NCBI GenBank assembly: GCA_964510575.1
Contig: CAZECN010000005.1
Span: forward strand, 1 to 64,000
Direction of reading: 5' to 3'
Length of the DNA: 64,000 bases
Source: CALKYB01 sp964510575
GTDB taxonomy: Bacteria; Bdellovibrionota_C; UBA2361; SZUA-149; CALKYB01
Shown one piece after another: positions 42,271 to 50,972 of this stretch. Both the position numbers and the translations under genes were made by a program. Under the pieces are notes generated by a model. That model was not told the origin of the DNA. It saw only the letters and a program-made list of their open reading frames with translations, and made no database searches. Within the stretch, counting starts at the first letter, position 1. Each line of letters opens with the position of its first letter.

Positions 42271-42351
42271 GTGAGTTATTTTGAGTTGGTCTCTTTCTTT
42301 TGTGTTGGGGTGATGGTTCTTTCCATTGTATTTGGAGATTGGACTTCCTAG
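42271..42351 (+). CDS. Possible 26-residue membrane micropeptide
   Basis: A GTG at 42271 preceded by GAGGGGAG with ideal spacing opens a 26-codon frame encoding one hydrophobic helix (FELVSFFCVGVMVLSIVFGD). The ribosome-binding site is stronger than that of the following transferase gene, 26 bases downstream, so it may be a real small gene or a translated leader. Support is the binding site plus the hydrophobic pattern only. Confidence 0.4.
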   Translation: MSYFELVSFFCVGVMVLSIVFGDWTS

Positions 42352-42377
42352 GATAGGAGAATTCTTTTAGAAGTTTT

Positions 42378-44063
42378 GTGAAAGAATACTTTGTTTGCTC
42401 GGCGTTAGCCGTTTTTTGTTTCTATACACTTGTTCCGCTGTGCTATTTTCCTGATGTGTTTCAAGTTTCTGAAGCACGAGAGGGAGTCGTAGTTCAGGAA
42501 ATTGTTCGTACCGGAAATCACTTACTTCCTCTTCGTCACGGAACTATTGTTCCTTCAAAACCTCCTCTTTTTCACTGGTTAGGTAGTCTTGGCTCAGGCC
42601 TTGCGGACTTATCTCCTGAGTTATTTCTTCGCCTTCCTTCACTATTGGCAGCTTGCTGCCTGGTATTCCTTTTAACTCTCTTTTGCTTCCGACTGGCTGG
42701 TTTAAATTCTGCTCTGCTAGCCGCTGGGCTAATGCTCGGGTCTTGGTCATTTATTAGGCTGGCCACGGATGGGAGGGTGGATATGTTGTTTGTATTTTTA
42801 CTTAGTGTTTCTGTACTTAGTTGGAGCAGGGTTCAGTCCAACAAGGCATCTTTTGTAATGTTGGTGGTTTCAGGGTTTTCCGCTGGACTAGCCACGCTAG
42901 CGAAAGGTCCTTTGGGTTTAGTATTGCCTGGCTTGATTTTTTTTGTAGCGAACTGTTTTTCCGGTGATCGTTTAAATTTGCAATGGTTTCGTAGTGCATT
43001 TATTTGGCTTGTTTTGGCTTTGTTGGCTTGTTTACCCTGGTATTTTCAAGCATGGTTGATTGGAGGCCAACCTTTTTTAGATAGAGTCTTTTTTGAAAAT
43101 GCCACTAGGTTATCAGGTGGAGAAGGTATTTCATCTAAACCCTCTTACTATTACTTAAAACATCTTTTTATTCAGCTTGGCCTAGTTTCTATTCCTGCTC
43201 TGGCTCTGATTTCGGTATGGTTAAAAAATTGCCTTGGCCAACAAGCGGTATCTACCAAAGTTAATAAAGTAGATAAAAACACAATTACTCTAATGATTAG
43301 CTGGATAGTTATGCCTCTGATCGTCTTTAGCTTGGCCTCTGGAAAGAGAAGAGGCTACTTGCTCACACTACTGCCTCCGGTTGTTGTTTTAACCTCTGTC
43401 TTTTTGCCTACGTATCTCAAAGAATTAAAAAAGTCGAAGATGGCGAAACTGTCTTCCCAGTCAGCTTATGGGCTTTGGTGCTTGATATTTATTTTTTTAT
43501 TGATCACAATTAGTAGCTCCTACCTACCCTTTAAGGGTGAAGTAGCCCTCTATTTGACGGCACTCGAACAGGCTTTCCTTGAAAACAGTTTGTTTTTTAA
43601 ACTAGCGTTGTTTTTTTCAACTACCCTTTTAATTCTGACCTGCTTTTTTCAGCTGTCGGAAAAGATTAAAATATTTTCAGCCTTAATACCCCTTTGGATT
43701 GTCTTGGTTTTTATTTTGCCCTTTGCGATGAGCGCTAAATCCTACACTCACAGCTATAAAGATTTTGCTAGAGAGATTAAGAGCCTGAAGTTAGGAGAAG
43801 AGGCTTTGTTTTTTATGAAAGAGCCTTGGGTGGAGTCTTATGAAAGCCTCTTTTTTTACTTTCCGCAGAGGGTTCAACTAGCTGACCCCAATCAAACTCC
43901 TGATGCCCCTGGATACTATTTAATAGGGCTGATCGACTACCAGAAGCTTTTCAGTGAAGAAAACTTGAAATCGAAAATTATAGCTAAGGGTGGACGTCTA
44001 ACCGATCAACCAAATGAAGCGTTGGTTCTTTTGGATAACACTAGTTCTTTGCTGAAACCCTGA
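42378..44063 (+). CDS. ArnT-like glycosyltransferase (PMT family, GT83)
   Basis: A polytopic inner-membrane enzyme that transfers a sugar from a polyprenyl-phosphate donor, classically aminoarabinose to lipid A. The 561-residue protein begins with a span, then the periplasmic signature YFPDVFQVSEAREGVVVQEI containing the catalytic-type acidic/Arg pair, then PSKPPLFHW, and about a dozen spans. The start is GTG. The donor and acceptor cannot be read from sequence; no arn genes are nearby. Its 3' end overlaps the convergent DUF4124 gene by 23 bases. Confidence 0.83.
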   Translation: MKEYFVCSALAVFCFYTLVPLCYFPDVFQVSEAREGVVVQEIVRTGNHLLPLRHGTIVPSKPPLFHWLGSLGSGLADLSPELFLRLPSLLAACCLVFLLTLFCFRLAGLNSALLAAGLMLGSWSFIRLATDGRVDMLFVFLLSVSVLSWSRVQSNKASFVMLVVSGFSAGLATLAKGPLGLVLPGLIFFVANCFSGDRLNLQWFRSAFIWLVLALLACLPWYFQAWLIGGQPFLDRVFFENATRLSGGEGISSKPSYYYLKHLFIQLGLVSIPALALISVWLKNCLGQQAVSTKVNKVDKNTITLMISWIVMPLIVFSLASGKRRGYLLTLLPPVVVLTSVFLPTYLKELKKSKMAKLSSQSAYGLWCLIFIFLLITISSSYLPFKGEVALYLTALEQAFLENSLFFKLALFFSTTLLILTCFFQLSEKIKIFSALIPLWIVLVFILPFAMSAKSYTHSYKDFAREIKSLKLGEEALFFMKEPWVESYESLFFYFPQRVQLADPNQTPDAPGYYLIGLIDYQKLFSEENLKSKIIAKGGRLTDQPNEALVLLDNTSSLLKP

Positions 44064-44823
44064 TCGTCAACCTACTTAATTGCGAAGAGGCTATCGGTAA
44101 GTCATTTCTACTCAGCTCAAATAGCCCAATTGTTTGGTTTGGTACTGATGAAGGACCTTCGGTGTGGTAACTTCTAGTCCCAGTACTTAAAGTCACTTCA
44201 ATGCCGTCTATCGATTGGCCTGAATCGTTAAAAATCATAAAGGAGCCCGAGACTAAGGCTCCTTCTTGGTCGAGCTGCAAATCTTGATCTTCCAAAAGGA
44301 GGTTATGAGAGGTGTTATTCTGAAGTTTGGCTTCTGGGTTCAGTATAACAATCGGATTTGGATTGACCCTTGGTCTTTCGACCTCAGGTTTTAGTCTACT
44401 TCTTTTTTTTGATTGTTCTGCCTCTGTGTTGGCAGCACTCTGTTTAGGTTGTTCCGATCTATTATCTACTTGGTCTTTGGTTTTTTCAGTTGAGTTTGGC
44501 TCAGTTAATTCTGGCCCAGCGGGCTTTGGAACTTCAATGTCAATTTCCTTAGTAGTCACGGGGAGGGAGTCAGTTTTAGGCGTTTGAACCTTAGAGGGAG
44601 CATCGGGGTTGATTCCGTAACCTTTCAAAAGTTTTTTAGATGAGTATGTGGAGTATGTTTTAGGAGCTAGAGCTTTTTTTCTTATCGAACCTTTTGGAGG
44701 TTTTGTGCCGTAATGAACTCTACCATCTCTATCTTCCCAAGAATAAACCTCGGCACTGGCAGAAGTTAGTGGGAGAACGAGGAGTAGAACCAAGATAGGC
44801 GAAAAATAGTTTCTTATCTTCAT
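44041..44823 (-). CDS. Periplasmic DUF4124 protein
   Basis: A 260-residue exported protein. A signal peptide (ILVLLLVLPLTSASAEVYSW) is followed at once by a DUF4124 domain (VYSWEDRDGRVHYGTKPPKG). A long Pro/Glu/Lys-rich disordered middle follows, then a C-terminal beta domain (about 165-260). DUF4124 is common in Proteobacteria and its role is unknown. It has a clean ATG start and its own promoter region upstream. Confidence 0.8.
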   Translation of the reverse strand: MKIRNYFSPILVLLLVLPLTSASAEVYSWEDRDGRVHYGTKPPKGSIRKKALAPKTYSTYSSKKLLKGYGINPDAPSKVQTPKTDSLPVTTKEIDIEVPKPAGPELTEPNSTEKTKDQVDNRSEQPKQSAANTEAEQSKKRSRLKPEVERPRVNPNPIVILNPEAKLQNNTSHNLLLEDQDLQLDQEGALVSGSFMIFNDSGQSIDGIEVTLSTGTRSYHTEGPSSVPNQTIGLFELSRNDLPIASSQLSRLTIRVSAKN

Positions 44824-45024
44824 TAGACTGGTCTGTGAAAAAGATAGTATTTACGAAGTTTTTTCGGTCAACTATAGGCTTTTTGCCACTACAAATCTAT
44901 TTTTCTAAAAACTAAATTTTAGTGATGAGTTCTTAATGCTACAGGTATTGACAACTCTAGGGAATCTTAAGACTTTTATTTTTAAGTTTTCCACAGTTTG
45001 AAAATCGAAGAAGAGGGAAGGGCA

Positions 45025-45744
45025 ATGGGAAGAGTTGACGGAAGAGAACAAGACCAGCTTAGAACTGTTTCAATTAGAACAGGAGTGAACCCCTATGCTG
45101 AGGGGTCGGCTGAAATTCGCTGTGGTAACACTGTTGTTCTGACTACTGTGTCAGTTGAGGATGATGTTCCGCGCTGGATGGAGGATGCTTCTCAGGGGTG
45201 GATTACCGCGGAGTATGGAATGCTTCCTAGATCCACTCACAGCCGAATGAGAAGAGAAGCCTCTGGTGGAAAGCAATCAGGTCGAACAGTAGAGATTCAA
45301 AGGTTGATCGGACGTTCCCTCAGGCAAGCGGTGAGTTTGTCGGATATTCCTGGACTTTCCTTCAGAGTTGACTGTGACGTGTTAGCTGCTGATGGAGGTA
45401 CTCGATGTGCTTCTATTACGGGTGCTTGGGTTGCACTGGTTTCCGCTATCGATTGGTGCGTTCAACAGGGGCGATTAAAATCACGCCCTGCTATAAATCA
45501 AGTCGCTGCCCTCTCTCTTGGTGGCAAAGATGGCAAGCTTTTGCTTGACCTTTGTTATGAAGAGGACTCTTCAACGGACTTTGACTTGAACCTAGTTTTT
45601 TGTGGTTCAGATGCCTTGGTTGAAGTTCAAGGCACTGGTGAAAAAAGAGCAGTGGGGCTTAATGAATTCCCTGAGCTTTTTGATTTAGGAAAAAAGGGTA
45701 TTTTGGAGCTTTTTAAAGCTCAAAGCCAGGCGTTAGAATCCTAA
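45025..45744 (+). CDS. rph: Ribonuclease PH
   Basis: RNase PH is a phosphorolytic 3'-5' exoribonuclease that trims tRNA 3' ends. The ATG at 45025, preceded by AGGGAAGGG, gives about 239 residues beginning MGRVDGREQDQLRTVSIRTG, the classic family start; a TTG at 44998 is less likely. Motifs include GNTVVLTTVSVED, WITAEYGMLPRSTHSRM, EIQRLIGRSLRQAV, and DCDVLAADGGTRCASITGA. Its stop overlaps the rdgB start (TAATG), the usual rph-rdgB pairing. Confidence 0.96.
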   Translation: MGRVDGREQDQLRTVSIRTGVNPYAEGSAEIRCGNTVVLTTVSVEDDVPRWMEDASQGWITAEYGMLPRSTHSRMRREASGGKQSGRTVEIQRLIGRSLRQAVSLSDIPGLSFRVDCDVLAADGGTRCASITGAWVALVSAIDWCVQQGRLKSRPAINQVAALSLGGKDGKLLLDLCYEEDSSTDFDLNLVFCGSDALVEVQGTGEKRAVGLNEFPELFDLGKKGILELFKAQSQALES

Positions 45745-46370
45745 TGTCAGCTAAGATCTTTTTTGCGACTAGCAATGATGGGAAGTTAAAAGAATTAGCT
45801 TCTATTGCTGAAGAGTTTGGACTTTCCTACCTAACGCCTAAATCGCCGGAGTTTGAGAATCGTGGACCTTGGCCAGAAGTTGAAGAAAAATACAGTACTT
45901 TTTTTGAGAATGCTCGGGAGAAGGCAGAGGCCTGGTGTAGGTGGTCAGGCTTGCCCACCGTTGCTGATGATTCTGGATTAGAAGTCTTAGCCTTGGATGG
46001 TTTCCCCGGCGTCCGCTCAGCAAGATGGGCGGGGTCTGGTGTGGGTGACTTAGAGCGCTGCCAACTTTTGCTGGAAAAAATGAAAGAGGAAGGACTCGCG
46101 GAAGATAAGGCTGATCGCCGGGCGCAGTTTAGATGCTCGCTGGTTTGTGTCTATCCAGAGTCCGAAGGACGTGACACCCTAAGTTCAGAGGGAATTTTAA
46201 AGGGCACTATTCTTAAAGAACCAAAGGGCAGCGGGGGCTTTGGTTATGATCCAATTGTGTTTATCGATAGGCTAGAACGAACCCTTGCCGAGATAGATTT
46301 TACTGAGACCCTCCAGGTAGGCTTTAGGGCCAAAGCAGCCCGAGAGCTATTTTCCCAAATGGTTGATTAA
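45744..46370 (+). CDS. rdgB: XTP/dITP pyrophosphatase RdgB (HAM1 family)
   Basis: It hydrolyses non-canonical purine triphosphates (XTP, dITP, ITP) to protect nucleic acids. The 208-residue protein has the family start FFATSNDGKLKELASIAEEF, the central NAREKAEAW, VADDSGLEVLALDGFPGV and SARWAG motifs, and GSGGFGYDPIVF near the end. It is coupled to rph and is followed by a gap and tRNA-Pro. Confidence 0.95.
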   Translation: MSAKIFFATSNDGKLKELASIAEEFGLSYLTPKSPEFENRGPWPEVEEKYSTFFENAREKAEAWCRWSGLPTVADDSGLEVLALDGFPGVRSARWAGSGVGDLERCQLLLEKMKEEGLAEDKADRRAQFRCSLVCVYPESEGRDTLSSEGILKGTILKEPKGSGGFGYDPIVFIDRLERTLAEIDFTETLQVGFRAKAARELFSQMVD

Positions 46371-46443
46371 ACCTGACAAGAAAAGTGCAGAAAATCTTTC
46401 AGTTGCTTTTATTGAATAGCGCGGTTAGTTTGCCCACCGGTCA

Positions 46444-46460
46444 GGGAGAGCTCTTCTCCC
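46444..46460 (+). other. Hairpin directly upstream of tRNA-Pro
   Basis: GGGAGA-GCTCT-TCTCCC (46444-46460) forms a 6-base GC-rich stem ending four bases before the tRNA. It has no long T run, so it is more likely a leader-processing feature than a terminator. Confidence 0.45.
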
Positions 46461-46464
46461 TTCA

Positions 46465-46541
<77 letters not shown>

Positions 46542-46606
46542 TTTTCTCCCTTGTTTCTCATATTGGCTTGGAAGCTACATTCTGGCCTTTGTTATTGATA
46601 TTTTTG

Positions 46607-47116
46607 ATGCAGGAACCTCGGCCTCATGGTACTTGTTTTGCCATGTACAACCCTTGGTCCCATTCATTACTAGCAGTGTTATCACTGCTTTACTTTCTTT
46701 CTCCAGTGGATCTGGTTCCTGATAGTAGCTTGGTATTTGGTTGGATCGATGATTTGGCTATTTTGGCCATAGCCTATTATCACTGGCGGTCTGTAAATAG
46801 TGGTTATTTCTTTGCTGATGCCTCAGAGAGTAGCAGTAAAGCCCGCAGCTATTATAGCGAGAGTGATTATAGTGAACCTAAGGAAGACAGCAATAATAAG
46901 AGGGCTTCGAAGATCAGGGTGAGCTTGCCCGGTGACCCATATTTGGTTCTAGGGCTTCAGGCTCCTGCTTCTCAATCTGAGATAAAGAGGGCTTTCAAAA
47001 GACTGGCTATTGAGAATCATCCTGACAAGTTCACTTGCACTAACTCTAAGTCCAAAGCGCACGAGCGAATGGTTAATATTTCTAAAGCTTACTCTCGGCT
47101 TAAGAAAGTCGGTTGA
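46607..47116 (+). CDS. DUF1232 membrane domain plus C-terminal J domain
   Basis: A protein of about 169 residues from the ATG at 46607. The long open frame begins inside the tRNA, which is not credible as a start. The N-terminal part is DUF1232 (SLLYFLSPVDLVPDSSLVFG, WIDDLAILAIAYYHW), a short hydrophobic, probably membrane-associated domain. The C-terminal part is a J domain (DPYLVLGLQAPASQSEIKRA, KRLAIENHPDKF) with the HPD motif needed to stimulate DnaK. It may recruit Hsp70 to the membrane. The ribosome-binding site is weak, so the exact start is uncertain (46643 also possible). Confidence 0.8.
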   Translation: MQEPRPHGTCFAMYNPWSHSLLAVLSLLYFLSPVDLVPDSSLVFGWIDDLAILAIAYYHWRSVNSGYFFADASESSSKARSYYSESDYSEPKEDSNNKRASKIRVSLPGDPYLVLGLQAPASQSEIKRAFKRLAIENHPDKFTCTNSKSKAHERMVNISKAYSRLKKVG

Positions 47117-47178
47117 TTTTTCGCGTTGAAAGCCTCATAACTGCCACTTTTTTCTAACCTTACTTTATAAAGATTCCA

Positions 47179-48987
47179 GTGAATACCAACTCTCAAATCA
47201 GAAATATCGCAATCATCGCTCACGTTGACCACGGGAAAACAACGTTGGTCGACCAAATGCTAAAACAAAGCGGAACCTTCGGTCGTGGAGAAGGAGACCA
47301 AGACCGGGTAATGGACAGCGGTGAGTTGGAACGAGAAAGAGGGATTACTATATCTGCTAAAAACTGTTCAGTAGATGTTGATGGCGTAAAGGTTAACATT
47401 ATCGATACTCCGGGCCATGCCGACTTTGGTGGAGAGGTTGAGCGAGGCTTGATGATGGTTGATGGGGTGGTGCTACTAGTAGATGCCTCGGAAGGACCTT
47501 TGCCGCAGACGCGCTTTGTTCTTGAGAAAGCTCTGAAAGCTGGACTAAAAATAATAGTTCTTCTTAATAAGATCGACAGAAAAGACGCAAGGCCTTCAGA
47601 GGTGCTTGATGAAGTTTACGATCTTTTTATTGATTTAGGAGCAAACGATCAGCAAATCGAATTTCCGGTTCTTTATGCCATTGGTAAAGACGGAATTGCT
47701 CAAAAAACTCTTGAAGAGCCAAACGATAACTTGAAGCCTCTTTTTGAGATAATTCTTAAAGAGGTTCCACCTCCCTCCGGTGATGCAGATGCGCCTCTTC
47801 AAATATTAGTTTCTAATCTAGGTTACTCTGACTACTTGGGCAGACTTGCAATTGGTAAAGTTATAAATGGTCGAGTTAAAGTTAAAGAAACAGTTCACTG
47901 CTTAAAAGCAGGCGAAGAAGTAGTTAAAGTAAAAGTTTCTGGTGTTCAGAAATATGGTGGACTTGGTCTAGCAGACGCTGAAGTTGTTGAGGCAGGGGAT
48001 ATCGCCATCATTGCTGGATCAGAAAAGGTCGATATAGGTGATACCATTGCTTCTGTTGATATTACAGAGCCTCTACCTCGAATCGAAATTGATGAACCTA
48101 CGATTTCAATGTTTTTTGGAACTAACACCTCTCCTTTTGCTGGAATGGAGGGAGAGTTTGTTCAGGCCAGAAAAATAGAAGAAAGATTGCTCAAGGAAAC
48201 CAGAAACAACGTAGCCTTATCTCTGGAGAAAAACGGCGAAGCTTTCACTGTAAAAGGCCGAGGTGAGTTTCAAATGGCAATTCTCGCTGAGCAAATGAGA
48301 CGCGAAGGTTTTGAATTCACCATTGGCCGTCCTCAGATTATTTTCAAAGAAGAGAATGGCCAGAAGCTTGAGCCGGTAGAGAGCGTGGTGATTGATGTTG
48401 ATGAGGAATACACCGGGATTATTACTGAAAAGCTTGCTGCCAGAAAGGGTAGTGTTACAAACATAGTAAATAATGGAACTGGTAGGGTTCGATTAGAATT
48501 TAAAGTTCCTTCAAGAGGTTTAGTCGGTTACCGGGGAGAATTTCTTACAGACACTAGAGGAACCGGGCTTTTGAACGCCAGTTTAGAATCCTTTGAGCCT
48601 TATATGGGTGACATTAGTTCAAGAAGAACAGGGGGGATTATTTCTGATAGGCAAGGTGAAGCCGTTGCCTACGGACTTTTTTACCTAGAGCCGAGAGGAA
48701 AGCTTTTTGTTAGACCTGGAGATCGGGTTTATCAGGGGATGATTGTTGGAGAGCATGCCAAGGATACAGAGCTGTTTGTAAATCCAACAAAAGAGAAAAA
48801 GCTTTCTAATATGAGAGCCTCAGGTAAGGATCAAAACATTACTCTTACTCCTGTAATTCCAATGACTATTGAGAAGGCCATTGAATTCATCGAGGATGAT
48901 GAAATGGTTGAGGTTACTCCTGAGAATATTCGTCTTAGAAAAGTTGACCTCAGTGCTAAGCAGGAGCGAAAGAATAAAAAAGCTTGA
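47179..48987 (+). CDS. typA: Ribosome-associated GTPase TypA/BipA
   Basis: A translational GTPase that assists ribosome assembly and stress response. The 602-residue protein has AHVDHGKTTLVDQML (G1), RERGITISAKNCSV (G2), DTPGHADFGGEVERGL (G3), LNKIDRKDARP (G4), then EF-G-like domains II, III and V and the BipA-specific C-terminal domain. The start is GTG. Length and motifs are normal; the gene is preceded by a short gap after the J-domain gene. Confidence 0.96.
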   Translation: MNTNSQIRNIAIIAHVDHGKTTLVDQMLKQSGTFGRGEGDQDRVMDSGELERERGITISAKNCSVDVDGVKVNIIDTPGHADFGGEVERGLMMVDGVVLLVDASEGPLPQTRFVLEKALKAGLKIIVLLNKIDRKDARPSEVLDEVYDLFIDLGANDQQIEFPVLYAIGKDGIAQKTLEEPNDNLKPLFEIILKEVPPPSGDADAPLQILVSNLGYSDYLGRLAIGKVINGRVKVKETVHCLKAGEEVVKVKVSGVQKYGGLGLADAEVVEAGDIAIIAGSEKVDIGDTIASVDITEPLPRIEIDEPTISMFFGTNTSPFAGMEGEFVQARKIEERLLKETRNNVALSLEKNGEAFTVKGRGEFQMAILAEQMRREGFEFTIGRPQIIFKEENGQKLEPVESVVIDVDEEYTGIITEKLAARKGSVTNIVNNGTGRVRLEFKVPSRGLVGYRGEFLTDTRGTGLLNASLESFEPYMGDISSRRTGGIISDRQGEAVAYGLFYLEPRGKLFVRPGDRVYQGMIVGEHAKDTELFVNPTKEKKLSNMRASGKDQNITLTPVIPMTIEKAIEFIEDDEMVEVTPENIRLRKVDLSAKQERKNKKA

Positions 48988-49127
48988 GCTACTAATTTAC
49001 AGAAGTTTTATTAGTGGGGGGGGGTAGATCCAGTAAGCGCCGGGTTGTTTTTTGCCTAAGTTCTTTAAAAGGAGGGGGATACTTAGTTGTATCACTTTTT
49101 TACCTTCATTGCCCTCCAGTGTCTCTT

Positions 49128-49421
49128 CTAGATCGTGTTCCAGGCTAGGTAAGCTACTAAAACTGAACCGACTGCCGCTAGGGTCAAAACACCGTATATT
49201 TCGGTCGATTTTAATGCTTCTCCGGGTCCCAGATCATTTTGGATAGTTGGTTGCCAGACTAGTCCAGAAACTAGATGTATTGCAAGGGTCACTGAACTCA
49301 TCTTCAGTGACTCCAGAGCTTTTTCTGTCTCTAGAGTTAAGCCATGCAACGCGACTACTGCCGTCACAATTGCTGAAGCTATCGTTAGAAGTGTCAAAAA
49401 TCCGCGGTTTCGGTCGGACAT
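49128..49421 (-). CDS. Small hypothetical membrane protein
   Basis: A 97-residue frame with an ATG start and AGAG upstream. Two hydrophobic spans are predicted (FLTLLTIASAIVTAVVALHG; YGVLTLAAVGSVLVAYLAW) flanking a polar middle. No family is recognised. An opposite-strand frame overlaps it but lacks a protein-like pattern, so the minus strand is preferred. It converges on typA. Confidence 0.5.
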   Translation of the reverse strand: MSDRNRGFLTLLTIASAIVTAVVALHGLTLETEKALESLKMSSVTLAIHLVSGLVWQPTIQNDLGPGEALKSTEIYGVLTLAAVGSVLVAYLAWNTI

Positions 49422-49631
49422 GTCAAATTACTCTATGTGAATGGTCACTATCAAAAACACTGATCATTCACACAAAAACCTATAAAGAGAACTCAAGTGT
49501 TCCCCCTCTTTGGTGGAGTTTAGCTAATTTTTAAGTCTTTACAAGTTTACTGGTAATCGGGCGTAATTTTTATATAATTTATTTTTAAACTGTCAGCCTG
49601 GTTAGAAAAAGTAGAATTCAGTTCCTTAAGC

Positions 49632-50549
49632 TTAGATAAGGGTACTGCCGAGAGCTGACTCTATTAGGGATACAGCCAAATCAGCTGTTATGTTCTCTCT
49701 ATCTAATTCTGGGTTCAACTCCACTAATTCAAAACTTTTCATGAGATTTGATTCGTAAAGTAATTCCACAATTAAGTGAGCTTCTCTGAAGTTTAGGCCA
49801 CCCCGTATAGGTGTTTGAGTCCCTGGAACGATCCTAGGGTCGCAGACGTCTAAGTCAAAAGATACTACAAAACCATCAGTGCCTTTCGACGCTGTTTCAA
49901 TTGCTTGCTCAACGGTCTTTTGGATTCCGTTTAGATCAATGTCTTTAATAGTATGAGCAGAAATTTTATTTTCCTTGATAATTTTACGCTCACCTGGGTC
50001 AACATCTCTTAGCCCAATGAAAGCTATGTTCTCAAGAGGGATGGGTGCTACAGGTTTAAAAGTTCCTTCTATTAGACCAGCAAGGAAAGCAACTGACATG
50101 CCAAATGCTCTTTTACTAGGGCTCGTAGCAGGAAAGTTAATATCACTATGGGTGTCGATCCAGATTAGCCCAGTTTTTTTGCCTTCCTGTTCACGTTTCT
50201 CAGAAACTGCAGCAACGCTTCCGATTGAAACCGAATGGTCACCCCCAATAATCAGAGGAAATTTCTCTTCGGTCAAAATATTAGAGACAAGAGATTTTAT
50301 ATTCTGGGTGGCTTGGAGTACTTCAGCTACGTCCTTAATCCCACTTTCTTCAGTGGTAAAACTATTTTTAGCTACTATCTCAGCAGCAGTCGAATTTGCA
50401 TTACCGAAATCTGTTACATCCAGGTTTAAGCGGCTAAGCCTATCTAGGAGGTTTCTGCCTCTAACTGTGTCAGGGCCGGCAGCGCTTCCTGTAATGATTC
50501 CGCCCTTATCAAAGCTATAGCCAGCTAGGCCAATCTTTTTAATATCCAT
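49632..50549 (-). CDS. rocF: Arginase/agmatinase-family hydrolase, probably arginase
   Basis: Arginase hydrolyses arginine to ornithine and urea in the cytosol. The 305-residue protein keeps the metal-binding motifs: GGDHSVSIG, WIDTHSDINFP and SFDLDVCDP, and PGTQTPIRGGLNFREAH near the substrate site. WIDTHSD and SFDLDVCDP differ slightly from the usual WIDAHAD and SFDVDGLDP, so arginase rather than agmatinase is likely but not certain. It is transcribed divergently from yggX; no ornithine or urea genes are nearby. Confidence 0.87.
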   Translation of the reverse strand: MDIKKIGLAGYSFDKGGIITGSAAGPDTVRGRNLLDRLSRLNLDVTDFGNANSTAAEIVAKNSFTTEESGIKDVAEVLQATQNIKSLVSNILTEEKFPLIIGGDHSVSIGSVAAVSEKREQEGKKTGLIWIDTHSDINFPATSPSKRAFGMSVAFLAGLIEGTFKPVAPIPLENIAFIGLRDVDPGERKIIKENKISAHTIKDIDLNGIQKTVEQAIETASKGTDGFVVSFDLDVCDPRIVPGTQTPIRGGLNFREAHLIVELLYESNLMKSFELVELNPELDRENITADLAVSLIESALGSTLI

Positions 50550-50670
50550 ATCTTATAAGTAAATTTTTCAACTTTCCGATTCTGTTATTTTAATGTCTCT
50601 TTTGCTATTCTAGCCAGCACAATCTCGACCCATTTGAGAGTAGTTTGGAAACTTTAAAATAGGAAATTTC

Positions 50671-50958
50671 ATGTCAGATAGAACGGTTAACTGTAAGAAA
50701 TTGGGTAAGGAACTTCCAGGCCTTGCAGAAGCTCCTTTTGAAGGGGAGCTGGGACAGGAGATATTGGATAATGTTTCGCAGGAGGCATGGACTCTCTGGA
50801 ATGATGATATGATGATTAAGGTCATCAATGAATATCGGCTTAACCTCGCTGACCAAGAGCATCATGATGTGCTTATTAAGCAAATGAGAGCATTTCTCGG
50901 TTTGGATGAAGGTGGAGAAGGGCTGCTCCAAGTCGAAAATCCTGAACGAGGCCAGTAG
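50671..50958 (+). CDS. yggX: YggX-family Fe(2+)-trafficking protein
   Basis: YggX helps protect iron-sulfur proteins and handles labile Fe(II). The 95-residue protein matches the family in length and key segments: VNCKKLGKELPGLAEAPFEG with the conserved Cys8, WTLWNDDMMIKVINEYRLNL and a Glu-rich end. AGGAAA precedes the ATG. It is followed 14 bases later by the M48 protease gene, so they may be co-transcribed. Confidence 0.93.
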   Translation: MSDRTVNCKKLGKELPGLAEAPFEGELGQEILDNVSQEAWTLWNDDMMIKVINEYRLNLADQEHHDVLIKQMRAFLGLDEGGEGLLQVENPERGQ

Positions 50959-50972
50959 TTGCCTCTGCCTTG

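Noticed and set aside
44948..44976. TTGACA upstream of rph as a sigma-70 promoter
   Set aside because: No reasonable -10 box lies at 16-18 bases spacing.
49016..49024. Run of nine G after typA
   Set aside because: It lies outside any credible gene, so phase-variation control is unlikely; it may only be a sequencing-prone tract.
49052..49534. Plus-strand frames over the small membrane protein
   Set aside because: Composition is not protein-like and neither has a convincing ribosome-binding site.
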